From Aptenodytes patagonicus (lineage: Eukaryota; Chordata; Aves; Sphenisciformes; Spheniscidae), in contig NC_134957.1 in the NCBI RefSeq assembly GCF_965638725.1, positions 20,918,101 to 20,982,100 of the forward strand: a stretch of 64,000 bases of DNA, in the 5' to 3' direction. Positions within the stretch are counted from its first letter, which is position 1; every line of letters begins with the position of its first letter. The notes beneath the pieces were generated by a model that was given only the letters and a program-made list of their open reading frames with translations, was not told the origin of the DNA and did no database searches. Shown one piece after another: positions 13,401-26,033 of this stretch. The position numbers were made by a program, and so were the translations under genes.

Positions 13401-16007
13401 AAAGACACACAGTACTGAATAAGTCCAATTATACTGCATTCTTGTGGTTGAGTAAGACACAGAGCAACTAAAACAAACATAAACAGGGAAAGCCAAATTA
13501 AATACTTACATTTGTATAGAGCAAGAGGATCCTGGGCTCAGGAATGTAATTCAATCTTTATTTATTTTTTAAGTAGGCAGTGCATAAAATAGTTGGGGAT
13601 CTTTGCAATGCAGCTCTAAGGTAGTGGAATACTTTTTGACTAAGGAGTCAGCTAATACAGTATTGTGAGGGGACTAAATGTTTGCTCAGCGTGCAAGAGA
13701 GCTTTGACAAATCTAAAGAGAGGATCACCGAGTCAGTCATGGCTCTTCATAATGCAAAAGCAAATTATCAAATGGATACCTGACACCAAATGGGGAGAGA
13801 GAATTTGGGTGACTAATTGACACATACACAATCTGCTTAGCATTGGAAGTGTGAAGTTCTACTTGAAGCAAAAATGATTGTGGTATGTAAGGAATGCAGA
13901 TGTTTATCTATATATCATTGCCACTGGGCCTTCTCACAGTCCTCCTAATAACTGTGCTGCAGAAAGAGCTTTTGGTCTTTTCCAAAACAAATCTGACCTT
14001 CCCATCACTCCCCACTTCAATGTGCTTTGTACAAAAGAAGATACGTGAAAAAGTAGCTGCAGCATAATATGGATGTTAGGAAATGGCCGCAGCACATTAT
14101 TTTATAGCTGAAGATTGGGGTGGAAAGATTTCGTTTGGAGGTAGTGCACTTCACTCACAAATTATTCACTCTATGCCAGTAATTCCTGCACTGCTTCTAA
14201 GGTCTACCAGCGTTGTATCAGGTGCTGGCGATTGGTCCCTGAAGCACTGACACACACAATGGCTATTTCCTGCTGTTCGGTTGAATTGAAGAAGCTGCAA
14301 TATATTAAATACTTTACTAGTTACTTTTCTGTGCACACAAATGCCAGCAGCCATCACTGGGATGCTTGGGAAATGAAGGAAATGTGGTACATATTCACAA
14401 ATGAAATGTGAATCACGACCTTCATTAAGCAGTGGTCCAGTTAAGGACTATGTAGGTGATCAGTATTTCCAGAGTCATCTACCTTTATGAAGGGTTGGTT
14501 TCTGCTCAACCTGAAGGTTGATTTCTGCTCAATGTTAATCTCAGTAACAATAATCATCAGGAATTCCAAATCCATGAAATCCACACCCATACTCCAGATT
14601 TACTCTGTTATAATTGTGTATAGAATTTGCCTTGAAGGCTGTGATAAAATGATAGATCCACAATGGCTTAAGGTAAACATTGCAGGGGCGGGGGGGGGAG
14701 TTTCTCATTATCTTCCTTTGCCAAACTGTCACTCCAATTATTGTAAAGAATCTTTGTAAATGTTTTTTATTTCTTTGAATCAGTCACTAAAGGAAGACGT
14801 CAGGGAGTGGAACCATTTGGTGTCCTGTCCCGTGGTTTACACCTTACAGCCTTCTGGGGGAATAATCCCCATAATTCCGGCACTTTGCCTTGCGTCAGTT
14901 ATGAAGAGAAGGGACAAAATTCTCAAACTAGCAGGCCCGAGTGTTTGTCAGGAAATTAAAAATGTTGTCATCCTGAATTATTTCAGCCTATCAGTCTATC
15001 AAAGGAATGTTTAACCTCCTGTTTTCCTTCCCCCCTTGTTTTCTTTGAATGTCTGTTTTCTTCTGCTTCCCCCTCCCCAAGTGGCTGCAGCAAAGAAAAT
15101 CTGTCAGGTATTTCTGGAGTTTTTCCCCTTTAATATTCAGTCTGCACAGTCTCCACATAAAAGGTTACCAACCTTGGCTTTCGCTTATACAATTAATACT
15201 GGCTTTATGTTGTAATCCCACTTCAGTTTGCTGATCAGCATTGCACCATCCCCAGCTGCCCATATGTAACCAAAATATCAAGATGTCATTGTTAAGAACA
15301 GAGGCATAGCTTTAGCTATTCAAATGCACATTTAGTCCCTTGTAAGACGCTAGATTTTTACACAGCAGTTTCCACAGAAATGGTTCTGGAAATCAGGCCC
15401 CTCATTAGTGTGCTTACATATGGATATAGGCACCTTATTAGAGCTGAAAAATGAAAAAAGCTAATATTAGGGTTATTACTAGTTATTTCCCCTCTTTGCC
15501 CCTCTGGTTCATATCCCACGTTGTTGCTGTGGCATCTATGTTACCCAGCCAGCTTCAGTGCCTGAGTGGCTTCCCCACTGAACCAGGCCAGAAGTGATCC
15601 ATCCTTTGGAGGTGAATCGCTGGTGGCATTTAAACAGGATCCAAGACTGGACCGCTCCCATCTCTCAACTGAAGACCATGCTGTCTCTGTGTATGTATAC
15701 CAGGGTTACTCAAGTGATGGACTCCAATATGGATTTAGAAAGGCAGTTTTAGCTAGACATTGTGTAGAACCCATACAAGATTTCCCCCTACATCTTTTTT
15801 TTTTTGACTGATTGTCCTTGTGCACATTCATCTGTGCACATTCATCCACTCAACCATGGAAACGTATGGAAGAACAGAGATTCTTCAGCTCTGCTAGCAT
15901 CTTGTCCTTTCAGTGTTGAATTCCCACCGTGATTTTTCAATGGGAAAAAGTGATGAGCTTTGTCACAGCTGAGTGCCTGTTCCTGTGGGACATGCCTGTT
16001 TGGCTCT
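7491..16007. other. Non-coding, no gene supported
   Basis: 8.5 kb without a recognisable exon or RNA gene. Small local duplications occur (for example near 7946-7985, variants of 'ggactatatt', and 15819-15846). A G-run lies near 14685-14699. Confidence 0.6.
15819..15846. repeat. Exact 14-bp tandem duplication
   Basis: TGTGCACATTCATC occurs twice in a row. It lies about 160 bp before the 16.0 kb LTR element. Confidence 0.95.
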
Positions 16008-16012
16008 ACTAT
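16008..16012. repeat. Left copy of 5-bp target site duplication (ACTAT)
   Basis: ACTAT abuts the TG of the plus-oriented LTR end at 16013 and matches ACTAT at 17283-17287, directly after the other end of the element. The two sit exactly at the element boundaries, as expected for integrase-made duplications. Only 5 bp match, so chance is not excluded. Confidence 0.6.
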
Positions 16013-16062
16013 TGTATTGGGTTTGCGTGGCAAGGTTTTGGTGGCGGGGGGGCTGCAGGGCC

Positions 16063-16138
16063 TGGATGACCCTCAGTGGTCTGGGGTGTGGGCTTCAAAC
16101 CTGTAGCTGTCTAGCGACAGAGTGATTCATTTCCACCT
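16063..16138 (-). other. Untranslated leader remnant between primer site and inverted LTR end
   Basis: About 75 bp separate the primer binding site remnant from the inverted LTR end. I see no packaging hairpin or coding frame that can be supported. It is taken as leader because of its place directly after the primer site. Confidence 0.4.
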
Positions 16139-16149
16139 TTCGGGCGCCA
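16139..16149 (-). other. Retroviral primer binding site remnant (tRNA-Lys type)
   Basis: On the minus strand TGGCGCCCGAA lies about 9 nt past the LTR end. It equals the first 11 bases of the primer site known to pair with the 3' end of tRNA-Lys. The match stops after 11 bases, where AGGTGG follows, so the site is decayed. It shows that the 17.28-16.16 kb LTR was a 5' LTR with leader, not a solo LTR. Confidence 0.7.
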
Positions 16150-16340
16150 AAAAGGACTGTGGTGGGTTGTCCTTGGCTGGACACCAGGTGCCCACCAAGC
16201 TGCTACATCACTCCCCCTCCTCAGCTGGACAGGGGGAGAAAAATACGATGAAAGGCTCGTGGGTCGAGATAAGGACAGGGAGATCACTCACCAGTTACTG
16301 TCATGGGCAAAACAGGCTCGACTTGGGAAAATTAATTTAA

Positions 16341-16346
16341 TTTATT
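16341..16346 (-). promoter_or_regulatory. LTR polyadenylation signal
   Basis: An AATAAA on the minus strand, followed by TTAAATTAATTT, about 185 nt before the LTR end. The position fits the R/U5 part of an LTR. Confidence 0.5.
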
Positions 16347-16554
16347 GCCAATCAAATCAGAGTAGGATAATAAGAAATAAAACCAAATCTTAAATCACCT
16401 TCTCCCTCACCCCCGTCTTCTTCCTGGGCTCAATTTCACTCCCAATTTCTCTACCTCCTCCCCCTGAGCAGCACAGGGGGACGGGGAATGGGGGTTGCAG
16501 TCAGTTCATCACACGTTGTTTCTGCCACTCCTTCCTCCTCTCTCTCTTCCTCTG

Positions 16555-16890
16555 CTCCAGCGTCCCTCCCGTGGGAGACAGTCCTCCACAAACTTCTCCA
16601 ACGTGAGTCTTTCCCACAGGCTGCAGTTCTTCACGAACTGCTCCAGCGTGGGTCCTTTCCACGGGGTGCAGTCCTTCAGGAACAGACTGCTCCAGTGTGG
16701 GTCCCCCACGGGGTCACAAGTCCTGCCAGCAAACCTGCTCCAGCGTGGGCTCCTCTCTCCACGGGTCCACAGGTCCTGCCAGGAGCCTGCTCCAGCGCAG
16801 GCTCTCCACGGGGCCACAGCCTCCTTTGGGCACATTCACCTGCTCCGGCGTGGGGTCCTTCCTGGCCTGCAGGTGGGTATCTGCTCCACC
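16555..16890 (-). repeat. Tandem-repeat block inside LTR
   Basis: The plus-strand core CTCCAGCGTGGG and its variants recur near 16555, 16596, 16641, 16690, 16738, 16790, 16843 and 16884, giving units of about 41-53 bp. Each unit also has a CCACGGG-like box. The block lies between the TATA-like box and the polyadenylation signal of the LTR. The array keeps several reading frames open on both strands, which explains the long frames of over 100 codons seen here. Confidence 0.75.
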
Positions 16891-17093
16891 ATGGACCTCC
16901 ATGGGCTGCAGAGGGACAGCCTGCCTCACCATGGTCTTCACCACGGGCTGGAGGGGAATCTCTGCTCTGGCGCCCGGAGCACCTCCTGCCCCTCCTTCTT
17001 CACTGACCTTGGTGTCTGCAGAGCTGCTGTTCTCACATGTTCTCACTCCTCTCTCTCAGCTGCTGTTGCGCAGTTTGGTTTTTTTTTCCCCTT

Positions 17094-17103
17094 CTTAAAT
17101 ATG
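17094..17103 (-). promoter_or_regulatory. TATA-like box of LTR
   Basis: CATATTTAAG lies about 180 nt inside the LTR on the minus strand. The corresponding place in the fragment at 5885-6114 reads acatatttcag, so it is conserved in position but damaged there. Confidence 0.5.
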
Positions 17104-17282
17104 TTATCCCAGAGGCGCTACCACCGTCGCTGATGGGCTCAGCCTTGGCCAGCAGCGGGTCCGTCTTGGAGCCGGCTGGCATTGGCTCTATTGGACATGG
17201 GGGAAGCTTCTAGCAGCTTCTCACAGAAGCCACCCCTGTAGCCCCCCCTGCTACCAAAACCTTGCCACGCAAACCCAACACA

Positions 17283-17287
17283 ACTAT
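17283..17287. repeat. Right copy of 5-bp target site duplication (ACTAT)
   Basis: Partner of the copy at 16008-16012; it directly follows the CCCAACACA end of the minus-oriented LTR. Confidence 0.6.
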
Positions 17288-20200
17288 CTTTAAAGACTTC
17301 TGCGCCTTTTGACACTATAGGAAGAATGCTCAGTTCTTTGCCTGGGCATCAGGTTTGTCAGAACTGTTACGGGAGTACTAGGGAGAGCTAACGTCCCTCA
17401 TCTTGTTCATGAGGCATGCAATTTGCAAAGCCGCTACATGGTTCTCTATTTACACTAGACAATGTGCTATTCCAGAAGGTTCTGGGGCTGGTGTAATTCT
17501 TGATAGGATTGTCCTCTTCTCTGTCTCTCTATTTCTTTTTGAGGGCCAGGGTCTTCTCATTCAAGTAATCTACATTGGTGGAGTGGGAAAGTTAGTGGGT
17601 AGTAAGCATCCTGAGAGACTGCATATGGATAATCACTCAAGACAGAAAGGGAGATGGTTTACTAGAGTATATGTCGAGATATATAAATTCCCAGCTTACC
17701 CACCCTCTTCTCTACCTTCAAATCCCATTGAAGTTTTAGAGTCTTAGCGCTGAGAGGAGCTGACAGCACAAAGTGCATTGCACCCATTTACACTGCATAT
17801 GCAGCCCCAATGATGAGGCAGGACACGAACACTCCTCTGTGGATAATGAGAAGTGCGAAAAAATTGTTCTCCCTGGAGTACTCTGGCATATACTTATACA
17901 TAGGATGAACAAGCCTGTGGACTTCAGACTTAATGGACTTTCTGGGTCTAAGTAAGTAACCTCCATTTTATACTGTTGTCAGGGAGCAGCTTGTAGGGTT
18001 TTGCTGCTGCCTGCAGATGTGAAGGGAGTATGTAGCGCCTGGCTTGTCTGGCAGCACTGCTTCTTGTGCGCTCATCTGCTTCCTGACAAGGGAACCTCCA
18101 CATTCTACCCAGTGGACCATGGTAAAAATTAACAGAGTAAACTTGATGTTTATGATTTCCTTCTCTGCAGTATTTCTAGCAAATTGGGTACCTGAATTCC
18201 TAAAGGGCTGGGATATTCTAGATAGAATTGCCGGTTTTGGGGGGGCTCACAGGATGTCCAGCATAATCAATGCCCAAGGGAAAGCCAGGAGAACAGCTGG
18301 AGCCTTGCTCATAGTGGGAGAGCTCTGTTATGTGAAAGGTAATGGAAAACTTTACTGTTCTGTTTTGGTGCTGAGTAACTTGATCTATGTGGTTATTTTT
18401 ATTCTTTTCTGTTTACATTCTTAGTGCCCTTTTCTGATTTTTAGACATATATGTACTTTTTCCTTCTATCTCCTATGAGCTCCTGGATAGAATTCTGCTG
18501 AAGCCCCTTCCCCCTAAAAACACAGACAAATGCAGATTAAACGTATGTGCTTTTGCAAGAGGTCTGTATTCACACTGTCACTCTCTGGATTAAGATTGCT
18601 GTGGTTTATGTATGTGCAGCTGCTTTCTAATTAAAGCCCACATCTGCCCCAGCTTTAACACCAGTCAACTGTAGTGAAGCCATTAACCCTCTCTGTTACT
18701 TCCACCCTTTGTCCTATGGGCACGTGAAAGGGTAAGTGGATTGAGAAATGAAAAACCAAAAGCACAGTTCTCAGTCTTGCTGGGTTTATGCTCAGCAAAT
18801 CTGAAAAGGGAAGAGCATGGAAGCCAGGTCTCTTTCTGTTCCCTCCATCTTAATAAGATTCTGGCTTTTATCTAATTTAGCCCATATTCAAGATTGGGCT
18901 GCAGTCCTTCATTCTGCTGCTCAAAGACTTCTTACATTATCATGTCTGCTCCAATTCATTTAGTTGCTTACAACCCCCGACAGGCCCCTTTTGGGAAGGA
19001 CATGCATTTGTTGTGTAAAGCGGTTACCCTGTCATCCATCCACCCAAAGGATCCCCTGTGTCGAGGGAAGGAATCCTTAGTAATTCTCACTTGCTTTGTG
19101 TTGCTTCAGCTGTGCAAAAGAAGTAGGAGAGCCCTGCGGTCTGGCTCTGGAGACTGTGCTCTTTGCTCACGTAAGGCAGAGCCTCACGTCCAGCTTGTAG
19201 AATTCAGGAGGCCATGTCATCCAGAAGGGATTTTTGTATGATTCCTCTAAATGATAAATGAGATAAATGAGTACAGATGAAAGGTTTGTCTCATTTCCTT
19301 GGGACCGAGCAATAAAATAGGGAATCCGTAATATAAATTAAAAAAAACCACCAAAACCAAAAACTGAGGAAAATCTGGACTCTCTGACTCTTTGAGCACT
19401 GTTTAGACTTTCAAAACTGAATCAGCCCAAGTTTGTGGCTTATTATGCAGGCTGCTCTTGATAACTTCTGAAACTTCATCCAAATGAACTATTCAGATCC
19501 TGGGTGGAGTAACACTAATGGTGATGTAACAGACCTGAGGTCAGTGCATCTCCTCCCAGTGTGTGGTCTGTGAATAATATGTGGGCCTGTGGGTCCCAGA
19601 AGCAGTGATCTCTTTGTGAAAGAATTTGAAAAAAAGGGTAGCTGTATCACAATTAATACTCCCATTTCCTCAAAGAATCCGTTCACTGCAAAGGAGGAAG
19701 GAACATGCCTTTTCAACATTCGTCTTTTAAAGAGCACTCAAAAGTGAAGGCGCTCTGGCTGACTGAAGTTGGGTACACCTGAAGAAAGTCTCTATTTGAA
19801 ATGAGTGCCTGCAAAATAAACTGAAGTCAATGTATGATGCAGGTGGCTGGCAGTTTCTAAAGTCAGAACATTTCTGTTTTGATGCTTACAAACGGATTTA
19901 ACTGTAATGTGTGAGCTGTGATAATCATAGAATATAAGAGAGGGTATTGAACAATTTCTTCTCTCTAAACATGACTTTAAGAGCATTGCTTTAGATGTTG
20001 CAAATTTTAGAACATTAGCCCTGGTGGCTTCTTTCCTCACTTGACAAATGTACTGCGTAGAAATGAATGGCTGCATGGTAGTTTTAAGGGGAAACTAGTG
20101 GGCTATTTTTTAACCAAATGAAAATTTAACCTTCCTGTGTATGTTCTCTTTGCCAAAATGCTGTTCAGATTTGAAATGTTAAGTACCAAAGTTTAATGGA

Positions 20201-23200
20201 GAAGTTCTAAATAGCTCTCTGTAATACTGTCTCTTCTATGTATAGCAGAATGATTGGTATCATTATTTTATGCTGTGGTTTTATTTATATTCTGTAGTTT
20301 CAGGTTGTGAACTTAATACTGTAAAGATTATTCTTGACTCATGTGGTCGAGGTAAAGCTTGTGGATTGATTCAAAATAACAGTGGGCCCGATGCATGTAT
20401 GTATGTCTTTGTGGATTTTCAGGTGGACATTTTTCAAATGTCTTAAATGGAGTTTTTTATTTGCGTCAACGTGATCCCCCTTGCTTATGCCATGGCCCAT
20501 GGAGAAGTTCAGATGGGAACCAGGGCACCACCTTGACAAAACTTGATGAAAGAAAGAAGCAGTGAAGCTAGTCTGCAGCATGCTTCAAAGCTTCAGAGTA
20601 CCTCCTTCCCATATACTTCTCGATGGCAATGTATGTTACATGCAACATTTAAGATAAATACCATCACATAAATTCTTATTTGTCAGTAGGTCCTCTACGA
20701 GCCATCGGCCAAGTTTTGCAACCACGCACCAACTTACTGAGGTGTAATAGGTGTAAGGGCCACAGCCGTTGGCAGACAGATAAGTAATTTTGGACTGGTG
20801 TTATGTTCCTGTTTTGTTAGCAGAAAGATACCTTTACCAGAGGATATTTCTATTTGCTTTTACCTCAAGTATATCTCCCATATGTGCCTTTGTGTGCGTC
20901 TGTGTATATGTTTGCCTGTGCCTAGAATCCACTGTATTTATGCAAGAATGGTATCCAGTTCTTCAATATGTCTAGGAATTGAGTATTAACCAACCTTGCT
21001 GCTTAGAAGATAAGACATGTGTCTGTTAGCTGGGTTAGAATTTGTAAAAAGAGGGATTAGCTCACTAAAAGTGTCTTTAGGGACAGTGTTTCTCGGCTAT
21101 TCTAAGAAGAGATTGATAGAGGTGATATAGTCAAGAGAGAAAAGTAGGCTTTTCTGGAGAATGCAGAAGAGATTCCTCATGTGCTTTTTAATTGTCATTT
21201 GTATGCTCAGTCCTGAAAATTCCTGTTTTTTCACCAGTTCCTATTGGAATATTAAATATCACAAGCAGGGTGGATTTCAATTAGAAATCCAGAAGAAGAG
21301 AGAAAATAAATAGCCTTTCAACTACCCACTGAGGCTTGGGCGAGAAAACTCATGATCTTGAAGGCAAATGAGAGAGAGAGACCTTGAGAAATTCTTGCTG
21401 TGGATCAAAACTGGCAACCTTGTGGCTGCTAGTTCTCATGAGTAGTCTGTTTTCCTCATATTAGCTAATCATTTTTTGATTTATTCAATTGACATTATCT
21501 GTTATCTGTTTTGATTTGGAACTGAATTGGATAAGCACGTTTTCAGAGATGAAGAGCATACATTTTCATATATTCTCCCCGGTCTGGTGATAAATGTGAT
21601 GCACATTAGAGTATAATAATGAAAAACTAATAATCAAATGCAGTTTTTTATCTTAGTTTTAATAATTCATAATATGGCCTCTGACTTAAGAATTTATACA
21701 TGTAAGATGACCTTGGCAAGCTAGGTCTCTGAGGAGATAATATGTCTGAATAAGTATGGTTTATATATCATAAAAATTTAAGTGGCTGTTCTATATATTG
21801 ATATTTGACAGCAAATGAACTGAAAGCAAGAGTGCACGTAATTTTTTAGAGGTATGGATGGATCACTCTGAGTTATTATTTTTTATTAAAATTATACAGT
21901 AATGCTTAGTCATACCTTAGATGCAGTTACTGGAATAAAGGTAGATTATGCCCTAGAGGTAAGAATCACCTTTATTCCATTGGTGCCTGTGCAATTAAAA
22001 CCATATTGAAGGGATCCTATTGCTTTAATTCATTGGTATAATCTTTGGACAAGGCCTTTCTCTAAGTTAATGAATAAGCAGGCCTTATCTCCTAATGGCC
22101 AAGATTGTATACCATTTTACTGCGGTAACTAAAACATACCGCTTTCAATTGTATTCATTTTTTGAGTCTTACTCTGTCCAGTAACTACATTTCCAGCCAT
22201 TGTTCCTTGTGAAACTGAAAAAGAGAAAACAATCTTCCTTTTCTCTAAGTAGAACGCAACTCCAAACCAGCAATTTTTACCGATGCATATTTGAATTACA
22301 GAGTAAAAACAAGTTTTGAGGAAGAGCCCCCAAAACACACCCGCCACCTCAGTGAAGGAACCCAGAGCGGAAAGGACTTACTTGTGGATAAATTCACATG
22401 TCTTAGGAGAACAGTCACTTCTGTCCCATGGACAGGGAATCCTGCGTGACCAGGTTTTGTGAAATTTTCATTGTATAGCAGCCTTTGAGAGTTTGCTAGT
22501 ATCAGACTGGAAACATGGAGCTGCCTCTCCTCTAGGTCCAAACGCTTAGAGGAATGTGATGAATAAGGAGATGACTAAAAATTATAGCAGCGAGCAGTTT
22601 CCTTTTCTTATTTTAGATAACAACCAGATCAGCACCTATACCATATAGCCACTCTATGCTTGCACAAAGGTCTTTTTCATATTGCAATAATTAAACCCGA
22701 CCTTAAACACAGAGTGAGTATAACTGGCAGTTTTGAAGACTTCTGACCTGCTACAGCAATAACAAGAGTCGGTGTGAAAGTGAGAATCTGTCCCTTACTT
22801 CTTCCCTGTGAATTTTTTAATATTGAATACATAGTTCTTTTTGTGACTGCATGTCTTTTTGGGTTGGTATTTGTTTTGGGGAAGAAAAGTTCCTAGAAAT
22901 TTCTGATGCTTTAACTAACTAAATTCAGTGTAAGTGTTGCTAGTATTGATTTTTTCGACTATTAAAAGTAATTTTGAAGATTTTCTCCAAGTCATGTTTT
23001 CAACTCTCAAAAGCTTATTGCTGCTCTTGCTTCAAGTCTTGCCTCTTTATTGCAGATTATCAAATTGTATATGAAATCTCCTGTCCAGCGTTTATTCACA
23101 GACTGGCTTTGGACCAAAAATGACCCCTTTATTTGCTCATGACACACCTTACGTATGCAAGAATAGTGTATTATTTTCCTAATGAACAGCTGCATTTTAA

Positions 23201-25882
23201 TGGCACGTTCTGGGAATATCCATCAACTCATGAAACACAGTGTGCTCAGCCTTCACTGAATGAATGCGATCACCACTCTTCTCACGGAAAACCAAATTTT
23301 CTTGTCTCTCTTTTGTCTGTAATGGTTGCAGCAGCATTCCTCAAAAAGAACATTTCTGGAGTGAGCTAGGTCTCTAAACCAGCTAACCCTATTCTTATCC
23401 ATTATGAAAATAACCTGGGCAAAGCTGAATTAACATGGCGCTGTAGTCAGGGCATTTGTAAATAGAAAATGAAACCTGCAGAAGTATCAAAAACACACAA
23501 CTGAATGATAAGCGTTATAAAAAGGTGGTCCATATTTCAGAAAACAGGTTTTCTTTTCTCTGGCCTTGAACTGGCATGGAAGGTAATTCTAAATCTGTAG
23601 GACATACAGAAATAGCGAATAAATTTTTTTATGAGTTTTAGTATTTTTTTTCTAAAGCCTCAGCTGCTAGAATAATTTGATTCTGCAAGCATCTTAGTTT
23701 TCAAAATAAGTTCTTGAACCCCTTGTGAGAAAAGCTCGGAAACACAAACCTCAAAGACTTAAAATCTATTAAAAAAAAGCCCAAGGTCTATTAAAAAGGG
23801 TATTTTGATTTGGCTCATTCTTTAGGGAAGGAGAAGTTGATTTATTTTTTAAATGCTTGAGATGGACAGTCCTTATTATCTCTCACACTTTATTACTGCT
23901 TAATTATGTCCCTTCTGAAATGGTAAGAGATACTCAAACTGTAGCAGAACATAACCAGTTCCTACCAAACCCTGTTTTTGTTGGCTCCACAAAAAATCTC
24001 TTTGTATATCGCCACCAGTAGTTGCTTTACCGAAACAGGGCTGATTCACAGAGCTGAGACACCTTCTTGCAGCTGCTGAATACAAAGACGTAGATCCCCA
24101 TAGCACTGCTACTTCTTACGGGATTCTTCCAGTGCACTTAGTGCCAAGAGCAAAATAAGAGCTCTTTCCTGGTAGCCTTTAATTGAGCTAAGCTCTCTTT
24201 GATTCAAGAGTTAGTCTTGCCTGCGCAATGAGTGCAGAACGAGGCCATACAAATAGTTTCAGTGTAGATCAAAAGATTATCGTATGTAGGTATTAACAAC
24301 TAACATTATTGATATTAATGAAGAGACATACTGTGCTTACCGTCTGCAGATGTTGGAGTGGGTGGATAAGATTTGGGTTTTAGGGAATTGGAAACAACCT
24401 GATTTTTTTTTTTTTCCCATTTGGTTAATTATGAAATGATTCTTAAAACAGATAACAGTGACTGATTTGGCCAATGAATTTAATGGGATGAAAGGCAAGT
24501 ACAGAAACAAAGCAAACAAAGAAAGGAGAAAAAAAACAACACAGGAGCTGTAGCTTAGATTTAATAATGTTGAATTGCTGTTGGTACCAGAAGGAAACTT
24601 TTTTCCGTAACCAGTAAGGTCATTTTTCAGTTTTAGATGTTCAAATTTCAATCAGCATTTGAACACATGATAAATATCAATGGCAGAGATTGTTGTTTCT
24701 GACTTGTACAAGGTTTAGAATACTTATGTAATCTGCGTCAGCCAATAAATCTGTGGTTCAAAGGAGGAAAGGTATGTATGGGTGTTGTTACCCGTCTTAT
24801 TATATAACTAATTATTTAACATTTTCTGTTCATAGGCTGTTACATTTTAAGTTTTCAATACAGAAAAGAAATCTTCATGTTGTATTTTGTTTGGGGAGTT
24901 GCATAGTTTTTGCTAGTGTTTCTGCCTGCCTGCTGCTGTGAGAAAAGTCTTCAATAAATTTTTTATGTGCTAACTGTGGCAGTGTTCCTTTCCTGACATT
25001 TTGCTTGCTTTTGAGAACGAAACAGTCTGCAACCCAAGGAGCACGCCTGTCAGCCTTGGCTGCTGCTAGAGCAAGAGTCTGCTTCTAAGGGGAAAGCTGA
25101 CTGTGAATTTTCTTGGTGTTATAGATGATGTACCATCAAACTTAGATGATAGCAGATTTGTTTAAACACAGATTAAAGAATCATAGCTAATTTGCGGCAG
25201 TTTCTGGCACACAGGGCCAATTTATTGTTACGGTCCTTTAAGATTTTTTGTGAACACAGTCCACTTGTCTTCTTTCTGCAGGATTTCTCTTCCATCATCA
25301 ATCCCTCATCTTTTCTGGACAACTTCTTTTCAGCTCCTTTGTCTTTTCTTAGGTTAGTTGCCGGTTGGGTTTTTTTTCCTCCTTCCTAGATCTCATTGTG
25401 ACCGTGCATCCTTGGGTAGGAAGGACACCGCTTGTTGCATCCAAGTATTGCCTTGCTGTGTTCCTCAGAGAACCTCTAAGTTGTAGGAAGGAACCAATGC
25501 TGTGGAAACAGGGTAGCGCGTCATGCCATGGTTCTGCAAGGAACCCTTCATCTTCCAGAGATGCCAGTACAACATAGTTCAGTTCAACTTCAGCTAGGTT
25601 TTTCATGTTCAGTGAAACATTGTGGGACACTTCGGTGTATGTGAGACACCTATTTTCACCTCTTCGGCCTCACATTGTATCCAGGGTTTTTCTCTCCTCA
25701 TGTACAAAGGTCAATTACCACAGCACTTGCCATTGTCCAAGTATACAGCTCGGTTTACTCAGGACTGGGCACTGCAGAGGAACAGGCCTAGAGAGAAGAG
25801 CAAACACAGCACGGCCAATGCTATAACTACTGCTAGCAGCGTGCCTCCAAGGAAAAAGCTGCTCTGTTCATGTTCTGAGGCA
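17288..25882. other. Non-coding, no gene supported
   Basis: The longest open frame (126 codons, plus strand, 18044-18424) has no family motif that I recognise and no splice context that supports it. The stretch otherwise holds T-runs and A-rich tracts only. Confidence 0.6.
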
Positions 25883-25951
25883 GCTGAGAGCCCGAGGCTG
25901 AGAGCCTGAGGCTGAGAGCCCGAGGCTGAGAGCCCGAGGCTGAGAGCGAGG
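25883..25951. repeat. Minisatellite with 14-bp unit, about 5 copies
   Basis: The unit GCTGAGAGCCCGAG starts at 25883, 25897, 25911 and 25925, with a partial fifth copy at 25939. The second copy has one C-to-T change. The unit is not a multiple of three, so the open frames across it are not evidence of coding. Confidence 0.95.
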
Positions 25952-26033
25952 GCCGAACCAGCCCCAAACCAGCGGGAGTATACCAGAGCTCTTTCCTTCT
26001 CAGCCTGCACAGCACAAAGGAGGTGTCACAAAG

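Larger units (their letters stand above)
16013..17282 (-). mobile_element. Rearranged endogenous retroviral LTR element with inverted LTR ends
   Basis: Read on the minus strand, a long LTR begins at 17282 with TGTGTTGGGTTTGCGTGGC, has a TATA-like CATATTTAAG (17103-17094), a tandem-repeat block (about 16890-16555), an AATAAA (16346-16341), and ends in CA near 16158. A tRNA-Lys-type primer binding site remnant and a short leader follow. At 16013-16060, on the plus strand, about 47 bp repeat the same LTR start, so the unit has long terminal inverted repeats. ACTAT flanks both ends (16008-16012, 17283-17287). No gag, pol or env sequence is present. The open frames on both strands in this block come from the GC-rich repeats and are not taken as genes. 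The family resembles class II (ERVK-like) avian LTRs; this is inferred from the primer site. Confidence 0.85.

Noticed and set aside
16488-17133. Several overlapping open frames of 108-212 codons on both strands
   Set aside because: They lie within the LTR and its tandem repeats, show proline/serine/leucine-rich low complexity, and are not retroviral gag, pol or env.
18044-18424. 126-codon plus-strand open frame with a hydrophobic end
   Set aside because: No family motif is recognised and there is no supporting splice or promoter context.
19919-19932. 'aatcatagaat' resembling the tail of CR1 LINEs
   Set aside because: Only about 11 bp match, with no CR1 body next to it.
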